Below, one piece after another: positions 1 to 6,633 of a stretch of 16,291 nucleotides of DNA; position 1 is the first letter of the stretch; every line of letters begins with the position of its first letter. The position numbers were made by a program, and so were the translations under genes. Below the pieces are notes generated by a model. The model was given only the letters and a program-made list of their open reading frames with translations, made no database searches and was not told where the DNA came from. The DNA comes from Nitrospirota bacterium (GTDB lineage: Bacteria > Nitrospirota > Thermodesulfovibrionia > UBA6902 > DSMQ01), in contig JACQZD010000218.1 of the NCBI GenBank assembly GCA_016207865.1, forward strand, positions 1 through 16,291, given 5' to 3'.

Positions 1-954
1 GCCGGCGTCCATTGAACCGGTGCCGCATGAAGGCGTAAGAATCGCCTGTCTCCTTATACTGTCGCGTGCTATGCCTGTTTGCTCCAGCGAAACAAGCCCC
101 CGTTCAAGCTGTTCTTTTAAATCGTTGGCTGTTATCTCTTTTATTTTATTTATGGTCGGCACAATACCCCATGCAATATATCCGCCCCTGTCTATAAATT
201 CCCTCATCTCGCCGGGATAAATGCCGAGGGTATCCCAGAAAAAATATGCGTCAAAGTTCAGTATGTCAATGCCTGATGAAATGATTAGAGGCCAGTCCGC
301 CTTGCCGCAGCAATGAATGCCTGTCATGGCCCCCTCGCCTTTGATATAGTCTGAAATATCCTTAAGGATGCGCAAGGCCTCATTTGCATCCACACCAATG
401 TAAGTTGATGTGCCGAGCGCAGAGAGTATGGGTTCGTCAATGAATATTATAACTTTTTCAGCAAAAGGCCGGAGATTATCAATCTGCCACTTCGCCTTAC
501 CCTTAAGCAGAAAAAGTGCCAGCTCTCTCATCTCCTCATCAAAATAAATAGGGCGTTTCTGGCTGTCAGTCAGGCTCAGCGTAAATGTAAGGGGTCCCGT
601 AACATGACCCTTCACAACGTCTAATTTCTCTTTCCTCTGTTTAAGAATATCAAGGAATGTATAAAATCCCGGTGCATATTCTTTGGAAATGGGAAATCCA
701 GCGCCCTTTTCAATGGCCTCATAAAAACCCGCCGCCGCCTGCTCATCGGCCTTATCCACATAGACATGCTCTCCCTCAATTTTTACAAACGGGAATCCTT
801 CCGTATACTGCGGAATCATGAATTCAAGAAAGCTCCTGTGGGGAAGCTGGGGCCAGAATGGGATGTCAACGGATTCAAATACAACCCTGCACGCCTCTTT
901 AGCGTCCAGAAGCGGCAGACTGCCTATTCCTGTCGTGCTGAAATTCTTAATCAT
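1..954 (-). CDS. Cobalamin-independent methionine synthase / UroD-like methyltransferase family protein (3' end outside window)
   Basis: The frame is open from an ATG at 954 to the window edge (318 codons, no stop), so the C-terminus is missing. It resembles the MetE C-terminal-like/UroD TIM-barrel family (COG0620-like). The N-terminus carries TTGIGSLP (residues 7-14), followed by KGHVTGPLTF (115-124), FIDEP (171-175), HCCGKADW (214-221) and TPSCGTGS (308-315). In MetE enzymes a His-x-Cys pair and a later Cys bind the catalytic zinc, and H214, C216 and C310 fit those roles. Family members usually read GSLPH at the N-terminus; here the position after P is Leu. The role would be methyl transfer from a folate or corrinoid donor to a thiol in the cytoplasm; the true substrate cannot be told. 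It follows the GT4 gene after a 98-nt gap with no recognised repeat or terminator. It is probably a housekeeping or C1-metabolism gene outside the glycan pathway. Confidence 0.85.
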   Translation of the reverse strand, partial: MIKNFSTTGIGSLPLLDAKEACRVVFESVDIPFWPQLPHRSFLEFMIPQYTEGFPFVKIEGEHVYVDKADEQAAAGFYEAIEKGAGFPISKEYAPGFYTFLDILKQRKEKLDVVKGHVTGPLTFTLSLTDSQKRPIYFDEEMRELALFLLKGKAKWQIDNLRPFAEKVIIFIDEPILSALGTSTYIGVDANEALRILKDISDYIKGEGAMTGIHCCGKADWPLIISSGIDILNFDAYFFWDTLGIYPGEMREFIDRGGYIAWGIVPTINKIKEITANDLKEQLERGLVSLEQTGIARDSIRRQAILTPSCGTGSMDAG

Positions 955-1052
955 AATTACTAATGATACTCTAAGGGTGTAATGAGTTTCAAATTACGAC
1001 AGATGGGATTGCTTAAAAAATCAGATGGTTGCCGGGGGAAATCAGCCGGAAG

Positions 1053-2261
1053 CTAATTCTTTGTTTTAGTCAAAGACCTGTACAGCTCATCCATTGCCTT
1101 CACCAGATTGGAGCTGTCGTATTTGGGGAACACGCTGCGGCGGCCGGCCTCTCCCATCTTTTTTCTTAAGAGGGCATCGCTTAGGAGTTTTATAAGGGCC
1201 TCTGCAAATAAATCCGCGCGCGCCGGCGGAACGAGGAATCCCGTAACACCGTCTTTTACAAGCGATGACACACCGCCGACATTTGTTGCAACAACAGGCT
1301 TGTCTCCGACCATTGCCTCAATAATGGACACAGGCGTGCCTTCATTAAATGAGGTAAGTGCAACAATGTCAAGGTCTGCATAAATTCTCTGAAGGTCGCG
1401 CCTGAAACCAGTGAAAATGACTTTATCCGCAATGCCCAATTTTTTTGCATACTCTTCAAGTTCTTCCCTCAATTCCCCGTCGCCGACAATGACAAATTTT
1501 ACATCCGTTGCCTTCTTAAGCAGGTCTTCATAAAAAGTTACTCCCGCATGTTTCATGCGGTCTGTTATTATCTTTGCGCCTTCAAGGAACTGCCTGTGCC
1601 CTTTAATCTGCACAAGCCTGCCAACAATGCCTATAAGGAGAGTATCCAACGATACACCAATCTCAGTTCTGAATTCGCCCCTGCATTTTGCAAGGTCAAA
1701 AAACGGCGCAAGTTTAAGGCCGAGCGGTATAATCTCAAATTTCTCCGCATCACCAATGCCCATGCCCATCAATTCCCTCTTTAACTCGTCGCTGAGCGTA
1801 ATAATTCTTGTGGAGATATTGGCCAGCATTCTTTCCATCCGGACGAATATCCATGATTTCAATTTTCCAAAATAACCTGTGAGCACATGCCCGTGAAAGG
1901 TGTGGATAATCACCGGCACCCGTGCCAGCCGCGCCGCCAGCCGGCCCAGAGTCCCTGCCTTTGCCGTATGGGTGTGGACAATATCAGGCTTTTCATTTTT
2001 TATTAATTTATACAGTTTATAAAATGCGATAAGGTCATTTTTGAGCCCTATCTCCCTGCCGAGCTCAGGGATGACGACAGGTTTTATGCCTTTTGATTCG
2101 GCAAGGTCTGTCATACTTCCTTCCCTCAGCCCTTCCGTCCCTTTTACAAGGATTGTCTTATATCCTAATTTATCCAATTCGGAAGATAAAAGGATTGTAT
2201 GAATAGCAGGACCGCCGATGTTAAGACGGGCTATTATGCGGATGATTTTTATTGTAGCCAT
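1053..2261 (-). CDS. Glycosyltransferase family 4 (GT-B fold)
   Basis: This 402-residue protein has the usual length and two-domain layout of a retaining GT4 enzyme. The N-terminal Rossmann domain starts with the glycine loop NIGGPAIHT (residues 14-22) and carries VHTHTAKAGTLGR (95-107) and HTFHGH (120-125). The C-terminal nucleotide-sugar domain begins at GIVGRLVQIKG (211-221), continues with VIVGDGEL (257-264), and has the EX7E motif with E307 and E315 in FNEGTPVSIIEAM. It would move a sugar from a nucleotide sugar to a growing glycan at the cytoplasmic membrane face. There is an extra segment of about 20 residues (about 232-253) between the first C-terminal helix and the strand KFVIVGDG, and a 17-bp palindrome lies in its DNA. 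No clear ribosome binding site precedes the ATG. It lies 189 nt downstream of asnB, with a repeat element in the gap. Donor and acceptor are unknown. Confidence 0.93.
   Translation of the reverse strand: MATIKIIRIIARLNIGGPAIHTILLSSELDKLGYKTILVKGTEGLREGSMTDLAESKGIKPVVIPELGREIGLKNDLIAFYKLYKLIKNEKPDIVHTHTAKAGTLGRLAARLARVPVIIHTFHGHVLTGYFGKLKSWIFVRMERMLANISTRIITLSDELKRELMGMGIGDAEKFEIIPLGLKLAPFFDLAKCRGEFRTEIGVSLDTLLIGIVGRLVQIKGHRQFLEGAKIITDRMKHAGVTFYEDLLKKATDVKFVIVGDGELREELEEYAKKLGIADKVIFTGFRRDLQRIYADLDIVALTSFNEGTPVSIIEAMVGDKPVVATNVGGVSSLVKDGVTGFLVPPARADLFAEALIKLLSDALLRKKMGEAGRRSVFPKYDSSNLVKAMDELYRSLTKTKN
1544..1560. repeat. Perfect 7-bp palindrome inside the GT4 gene
   Basis: The sequence CCGCATGTTTCATGCGG is a perfect inverted repeat with a 3-nt loop. 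It encodes part of the extra segment DRMKHAGV of the GT4 enzyme, between a helix and a strand that usually lie closer together in this family. Confidence 0.6.
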
Positions 2262-2274
2262 TTTAAAAATAAAC

Positions 2275-2435
2275 AGCAGGCATAGATGCCTGAGAAAGCT
2301 TTATGGCAATATCATTGAATATGCCATGTTAAAATTTGATGTGCATAATTTTATATCAAAAAAACTAATGTTGCAACATGGCATCTAATTAATCATTATT
2401 GTTTTCTAAAGGTTTTGAAGGTATTTGTGCCTGCT
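2275..2435. repeat. MITE/REPIN-like element, copy 1 (long imperfect terminal inverted repeats)
   Basis: This 161-bp element fills most of the gap between asnB and the GT4 gene. Its left end (from 2275, AGCAGGCATAGATGCCTGAG) pairs imperfectly with its right end (to 2435, ending TTGTGCCTGCT), giving about 35-bp terminal inverted repeats. An inner perfect inverted repeat lies at 2321-2330 (ATGCCATGTT) and 2375-2384 (AACATGGCAT). The left 32 nt (2279-2310) match copy 2 (7999-8030) at 29 positions by hand alignment. There is no internal reading frame worth calling. The element lies inside a co-directional gene series, so it would be transcribed as a long hairpin. Confidence 0.85.
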
Positions 2436-2450
2436 GACAAATGAACTGTC

Positions 2451-4367
2451 TCACACATCCGCAAACTCCCTGTGCCACAGCTCAAGCATAAGAAGCGCCC
2501 AGAGTTTTGCGCTGTTGTCAAGCCTTCCGCAGGTGTGTTCTGAAATAAGTTTTGTTACCGCATCCGGCTTGAAATATCCCCTCTGAAGCGATTTTTGGCT
2601 TAACAGCGTCTCTGTTAAATAATCCTTAAGCTCATTCCTGAACCATTTGCTGATTGGAACGCCGAAGCCCGCCTTCTGCCTGCTGAATACCGCCTTGGGT
2701 ATCACGCCGTTAAATGCTTTTTTAAGAATATATTTATTTATCCGCCCCCTGAGTTTATATTCCGCAGGGATTGAGGCTGCAAACTCCATAAACTCATAAT
2801 CAAGAAACGGGCCTCTTACCTCAAGTGAATTAGCCATTGACGCAATGTCAACCTTTACCAGCAGGTCAAACGGGAGGTATGAATGAATATCCGCATCCAT
2901 CGCCTTCTCAACCATGTTATTGGCTGTGCTGCGCTCAAACAGCTTTATCAGATAATCGTGAGGCTCTTCATTTTTTAAACTCTCCTGCATCGCATCACCG
3001 TAATAATCTTGCATGTCATTTTTTGAAAACGCAATCATCCACTGTAAATATTCCTGATTTGACGGATTAAAAGAGCCCTGAACAAACCGCTTGAGCCGTT
3101 TCTTTTTGCTCTTGATATCCGATTCGCCTCCGATGTTCAATATCTTTACGCACAAGGCCCTGACAGATTCAGGCATATGCCTGAACCACTGCATAAGTTT
3201 TAACGCATAATATCTGTCATAACCTGCAAAATTCTCATCGCCTCCGTCTCCTGAGAGGGCGACTTTCACAAATTCCGATGTCATCTTTGAAAGATAGTAT
3301 GTTGGAAGCGCCGAGGAATCTGCAAACGGCTCGCCGTAGTGCCTTACAAGTTTCGGCAGAACATTCAGCGCATCAAATTTTACAATAAATTCCTTGTGGT
3401 CTGTTTTGAAAAGTTTTGCTATCTGCCTTGCATAAGGAAGCTCATTATATGTATCGTCTTCAAATCCTATAGAGAAAGTTTTTACCGGCTCTTTCATAAG
3501 CCCTGACATAAGAGCAGTGACTATGCTTGAGTCAATACCGCCGCTTAAAAAGGCCCCGAGCGGAACATCGCTTATGAGCCTTTTTTCAACGGCTTTATCA
3601 AGCCTCTGAAAAACCTCTACTGCAAGTCCTCTCTCGTCAGTTGTGACAATTTTTTTTGAAAAATCAATGTCCCAGTATTTTTGAATTCTCAGGATACTGT
3701 GGGGATTATCCCCACATTCTAAAATCAGATAATGTGCGGGAGGAAGCTTAAAAATATTTTTAAATGCCGACTTTGGCGCAGGGATGTACTGATATGTTAA
3801 AAAAAAGTTGATGGCGGAAAGGTTAACATTCCTTGGAATATTCAGCGCCATTAATCCCTGAAGCTCTGAGGCAAAGGCAAATGTTTTTCCGTCATAATAA
3901 TAAAATAACGGCTTTTTGCCGATGCGGTCCCTTGCAATAAAGAGCCTTTGCCTTTTTCCATCCCATATTGCGAATGCAAACATCCCCTGAAATTTTTCAA
4001 GGCATTTTTCCTCCCATTCTTCATAGGCATGCAGGATAACCTCAGTGTCGGAATTGCTTTTAAATCTGTGGCCCGCGGCAGTTAATGCCTTGCGGATTTC
4101 CTGAAAATTATAAATTTCGCCGTTATATGTTATCCATAATGAGCCGTTTTCATTTGACATCGGCTGATGCGCATTTTCAGAAAGGTCAATAATGGATAAT
4201 CTTCTGTGCCCAAGTGCGGCGTTGACCCCTGACCCCTGACCCCTGACCCCTGATTTTAAATAAATGCCGCTGTCATCAGGCCCGCGGTGTGAAAGGGCGT
4301 CCCCTGCCTTTTCAAATAAGGCGCGATCAATATCCCCATCTGCTATCATTCCCCATATCCCGCACAT
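2451..4367 (-). CDS. asnB: Glutamine-hydrolysing asparagine synthetase-type amidotransferase
   Basis: This 638-residue protein is a class II glutamine amidotransferase fused to an ATP-dependent synthetase domain, the standard AsnB layout. Cys2 after the initiator Met is the glutaminase nucleophile (MCGIWGM), followed by HRGPDDSG (27-34), GHRRLSIIDLS (53-63) and YNGEIYN (81-87). The ATP pyrophosphatase loop is SGGIDSS (275-281). The synthetase domain runs to the end, with a complete C-terminus. The family makes asparagine, but relatives in O-antigen and exopolysaccharide clusters, such as WbpS-type proteins, amidate uronic acids; the context here favours a glycan role by inference. An AAGGGA ribosome binding site lies about 9 nt before the ATG. 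Two oddities are a GGGGTCA heptamer repeat encoding residues 40-48 and a 19-bp palindrome encoding part of CGDNPHS (218-224), both at probable surface loops. The gene lies between two repeat-filled gaps. Confidence 0.95.
   Translation of the reverse strand: MCGIWGMIADGDIDRALFEKAGDALSHRGPDDSGIYLKSGVRGQGSGVNAALGHRRLSIIDLSENAHQPMSNENGSLWITYNGEIYNFQEIRKALTAAGHRFKSNSDTEVILHAYEEWEEKCLEKFQGMFAFAIWDGKRQRLFIARDRIGKKPLFYYYDGKTFAFASELQGLMALNIPRNVNLSAINFFLTYQYIPAPKSAFKNIFKLPPAHYLILECGDNPHSILRIQKYWDIDFSKKIVTTDERGLAVEVFQRLDKAVEKRLISDVPLGAFLSGGIDSSIVTALMSGLMKEPVKTFSIGFEDDTYNELPYARQIAKLFKTDHKEFIVKFDALNVLPKLVRHYGEPFADSSALPTYYLSKMTSEFVKVALSGDGGDENFAGYDRYYALKLMQWFRHMPESVRALCVKILNIGGESDIKSKKKRLKRFVQGSFNPSNQEYLQWMIAFSKNDMQDYYGDAMQESLKNEEPHDYLIKLFERSTANNMVEKAMDADIHSYLPFDLLVKVDIASMANSLEVRGPFLDYEFMEFAASIPAEYKLRGRINKYILKKAFNGVIPKAVFSRQKAGFGVPISKWFRNELKDYLTETLLSQKSLQRGYFKPDAVTKLISEHTCGRLDNSAKLWALLMLELWHREFADV
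3698..3716. repeat. Perfect 8-bp palindrome inside asnB
   Basis: TGTGGGGATTATCCCCACA has perfect 8-bp arms around a 3-nt loop. It encodes part of CGDNPHS in a loop just before the conserved segment IQKYWDIDF of the amidotransferase. Homologues as I know them have a shorter turn here, so it may be a small insertion. It also loosely resembles a DnaA box (TTATCCACA with an added C). Confidence 0.6.
4223..4250. repeat. Four tandem copies of heptamer TGACCCC (GGGGTCA on the coding strand) in asnB
   Basis: Four exact head-to-tail 7-nt units are present, followed by a partial fifth (TGA, 4251-4253). On the asnB coding strand they begin exactly at codon 40 and read as G V R G Q G S G V. Because the unit is not a multiple of three, gain or loss of one or two units would shift the frame about 40 residues into the protein; a change of three units would keep it. 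Confidence 0.95.
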
Positions 4368-4398
4368 TCAGTTATTTCCCTTTTTGCATTGTTTAGTT

Positions 4399-4502
4399 GT
4401 CATTCCCGCGCAGGCGGGAATCCAGACAAAAAACATATAAAAAATCAGTTTCCCATTTTCACGGAAAATTCTGGATTCCGGCTTAAGACCTGCCGGAATG
4501 AC
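4399..4502. repeat. dRS3-like palindromic element, copy 1 (paired arms)
   Basis: The left arm (4399-4425) begins GTCATTCCCGCG and ends GGCGGGAATCCAG; it is itself a hairpin (ATTCCCGC with GCGGGAAT). The right arm (4471-4502) begins CTGGATTCCGGC and ends GCCGGAATGAC, also a hairpin. The outer ends GTCATTCC and GGAATGAC are inverted relative to each other, as are the inner ends AATCCAG and CTGGATT, so the 104 bp form a two-arm inverted repeat. The left arm closely resembles the dRS3 repeats described in Neisseria and is shared with the copy at 9980. It lies in the 222-nt gap upstream of asnB. Confidence 0.9.
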
Positions 4503-4543
4503 TATTTAAAAGTACTTCCACAGGAATAACAGGAAATAGTGGT

Positions 4544-4574
4544 GTTGCTTGCTAAAAATTTTGAAGGCGCCTAT
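4544..4574. repeat. Half copy of the MITE/REPIN-like element (right terminal repeat only)
   Basis: The 31 nt starting GTTGCTTGCTAAAAATTTTG and ending GAAGGCGCCTAT match the right terminal repeat of the element at 7996-8148 (GTTGCTTTCTAAAGTTTTTG, then GAAGGCGTCTAT) with only a few differences. No matching left end is visible between here and asnB; a dRS3-like element occupies that space instead. It is probably a truncated remnant. Confidence 0.65.
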
Positions 4575-4589
4575 ACGCGCATTTACATT

Positions 4590-5684
4590 TTACAAGTTTA
4601 CTAATTCCCTATAAAGTTCCTCTGTCTTTTTCACCATTGAAGCAAGAGAGAACTTCTCCTTAATCCGTATCTGCCCCTTCCCTCCCATCTCAACCCTCAG
4701 TGTCTTATTGTCCATTAGTGTTTTTATTTTTTCAGCTAATAGCAACGGGTTTCTACAAGGGACAAGAAAACCTGTTTCATTGTCCATGACAAGCTCTGAT
4801 ACGCCGCCGACATCCGTTGCAACAACAGGGAGTCCTGCCGCCATTGCCTCCATTATAGAGATAGGCATGCCCTCTGATAATGAGGCAAGGGCAAAGATAT
4901 CGGTGATTGCAAGTAACTCATGAATATCCGGTATATGACCAAGAAAGAAAATCTTTTCCTTAAGCCCTTTGTCCCAGGCGTATTTGATTAATGTATCTCT
5001 TAATGCGCCTTCCCCTATCATAAGGGCTGAAAAATTAAGCCCCTTTAGTCCGGCCAAGGCGTCAATTAAAACCACATGCCCCTTTACCGCCCTTAAATTG
5101 GCGACACAGTTTATCACGGTGCAATCAAATGGAATCCCCAGTCTCTGCTTAATCTCCTTTTTTCTGCCTTCCGGCTGTGCTCTGTATTGATCATTTTCAA
5201 TCCCGCAATAAATCACCTCTAATTTATCCTTTGGAAAGCCCCTGTCTTTGAGATACCCGGCAACTTTTGCGGAGTTGGTTATGTATTTTTTAAGAAAACA
5301 TGCAGTTAAAACATCAAGCCTTACCCTCCAGAAACCTATCTGCTCAGCGTTTGTAAGCCCGAAGTTTGAACCAATAATATTTCTAAAACCCAAAAGCCAT
5401 AAGATAACTCTCCACTTAATATTTACCTTCAGCCCATAAAGATGAATAATGTCGGGTCTGAGATGAACGATAAAGCGTATATTTCTTATAATCCCTTTTG
5501 ACTGAAATGTTTCTATCCCTGCTTCTGCATAATTAGACTGCATTATCCCGGCCCTGCAGTCAAACAGAACCCTTACATCAAATGTCTCCTTCCTAATATT
5601 TTTAAAAAGGTCTAAGGTTATCTTCTCTGCGCCTCCTATGTCAGCAGAGGCATGTATATGAAGAAGTCTGATCCTGTTTTGCAT
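4590..5684 (-). CDS. Glycosyltransferase family 4 (GT-B fold)
   Basis: This 364-residue GT4 enzyme has ADIGGAEKITLDL (residues 14-26) as the N-terminal glycine loop, PDIIHLYGLK (77-86), the C-terminal domain start VANLRAVKGH (194-203), MIGEGALRD (222-230), and the EX7E pair E271 and E279 in SEGMPISIMEAM. I chose the ATG at 5684 over a TTG two codons upstream because it forms a TGATG stop/start overlap with the preceding GT2 gene and has an AGGCGGGG ribosome binding site 8 nt before it. Overlap with the GT2 gene and a 2-nt gap before that one make a toroid-GT2-GT4 cassette. It would add a sugar at the cytoplasmic membrane face. Donor and acceptor are unknown. The C-terminus (KTEELYRELVNL) is complete. 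Confidence 0.94.
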   Translation of the reverse strand: MQNRIRLLHIHASADIGGAEKITLDLFKNIRKETFDVRVLFDCRAGIMQSNYAEAGIETFQSKGIIRNIRFIVHLRPDIIHLYGLKVNIKWRVILWLLGFRNIIGSNFGLTNAEQIGFWRVRLDVLTACFLKKYITNSAKVAGYLKDRGFPKDKLEVIYCGIENDQYRAQPEGRKKEIKQRLGIPFDCTVINCVANLRAVKGHVVLIDALAGLKGLNFSALMIGEGALRDTLIKYAWDKGLKEKIFFLGHIPDIHELLAITDIFALASLSEGMPISIMEAMAAGLPVVATDVGGVSELVMDNETGFLVPCRNPLLLAEKIKTLMDNKTLRVEMGGKGQIRIKEKFSLASMVKKTEELYRELVNL

Positions 5685-6631
5685 CAGCAATTCCCCGCCT
5701 TGCGCTCAAGCAGTTTTGCCCTAAATCCGCAATATATAAAATACGACATATATGGAGACAGCACGGCTGAAACCCCTAACAGTATCATCCCTCTGATTAA
5801 AAAGTTTTTCTTCATCAAAAACCTGCCCTTTTCAAAAAGCCTTAATGATGTGGAGTGTATTTTCTGAACCGCTGTAGAAGGTGTGCCGGGCATTATTTGT
5901 TCGTTATTTAAAAACTTATCATTCAGCACAGCGCCGTTTCTGTAAAGTCTCCTCAGATATTTTGCCAGCCTTATCTGTTTTATGCTCCGGTCGAAGGAAA
6001 CCTTATCTTCATGCACTCTGTAATAAAGAAGCGGCCTTGTAATATTGGAAATTGCATATCCAAAAGAATAAAGCCTCATAAGAAAATCATAGTCCTGCGC
6101 CGCTGGAAGATTCCTGTATCCTTTGAGGTCTTTTAAAATTTTGCTTCTGAACATCCATGTCGGGTGCAGACAGGGGCTCTTAAAATATACCAGCTTCTTA
6201 AGGATTGCTGGGTCTGAAACCATATCAGAGCGCGCAATAATATCGTTATGCGTATTGATCAGGTACATGGAACTGCCGACTAAATCAATCCTTGAGTTTT
6301 TATTCAGGAAGTCAATCTGGCATTCAAGCCTGCTTTTCTCCGCAATATCATCTCCGTCCATCCTTGCGATAAATTGACCCCTTGCAGTACGGAGTGCATT
6401 GTTAAGCGACATGGCAAGCCCCTGATTAGCGCTGTTTTTGATTAATACTATCCGGCTGTCTTTAGCGGCATATTTTTGCATAATTTCAAATGAGCTGTCA
6501 GTTGACGCATCATCAACGATAATAAATTCAAAATCCTTAAACGTCTGTCCGAGGATACTTTCAATTGAGCCTGAGAGGTATCTGTCTTCATTAAATACAG
6601 ACATTATTACTGAGATAAGGGGCGTATTCAT
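5684..6631 (-). CDS. Glycosyltransferase family 2 (GT-A fold) with a C-terminal membrane segment
   Basis: This 315-residue protein opens with ISVIMSVFNED (6-16) and FIIVDDASTD (37-45), the nucleotide-binding start of GT2 enzymes. The metal-binding DXD-type motif is ARMDGDD (89-95), followed by CLHPTWMFR (154-162) and QDYDFLMR (179-186), which holds the likely catalytic Asp. A hydrophobic stretch at about 281-302 (GMILLGVSAVL onward) may anchor the protein in the membrane. It is the only GT-A enzyme in the window and would be an inverting transferase using a nucleotide sugar. The ATG at 6631 lies 2 nt after the stop of the upstream toroid gene, and its own TGA overlaps the start of the next GT4 gene, so the three are probably translated together. 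Confidence 0.95.
   Translation of the reverse strand: MNTPLISVIMSVFNEDRYLSGSIESILGQTFKDFEFIIVDDASTDSSFEIMQKYAAKDSRIVLIKNSANQGLAMSLNNALRTARGQFIARMDGDDIAEKSRLECQIDFLNKNSRIDLVGSSMYLINTHNDIIARSDMVSDPAILKKLVYFKSPCLHPTWMFRSKILKDLKGYRNLPAAQDYDFLMRLYSFGYAISNITRPLLYYRVHEDKVSFDRSIKQIRLAKYLRRLYRNGAVLNDKFLNNEQIMPGTPSTAVQKIHSTSLRLFEKGRFLMKKNFLIRGMILLGVSAVLSPYMSYFIYCGFRAKLLERKAGNC
5693..5700 (-). promoter_or_regulatory. Ribosome binding site that decides the start of the GT4 gene at 5684
   Basis: On the minus strand AGGCGGGG ends 8 nt before the ATG at 5684. This spacing supports the ATG rather than the TTG at 5690, which would lie only 2 nt after the motif. Confidence 0.6.
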
Positions 6632-6633
6632 TT

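Noticed and set aside
20..963. Short plus-strand open frames at 20-220 and 766-963
   Set aside because: Both are antisense shadows of the MetE/UroD-like gene, which is open over the whole stretch with clear motifs.
1010..1045. Rho-independent terminator after the GT4 gene at 1053
   Set aside because: A CCGG-containing stem can be drawn near a T-rich run on the minus strand, but the pairing is short and the T-run is displaced.
3706..3716. DnaA box / replication origin signal in asnB
   Set aside because: TTATCCCCACA has an extra C compared with TTATCCACA, is single and lies in a coding sequence.
4399..4502. dRS3-like element as a classic intrinsic terminator
   Set aside because: The hairpins are strong, but no T-run directly follows either arm on the minus strand; its sequence fits a dispersed repeat better.
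5685..5690. TTG start at 5690 for the GT4 gene
   Set aside because: The ATG at 5684 is a stronger codon, overlaps the upstream stop as TGATG and has better spacing to AGGCGGGG.
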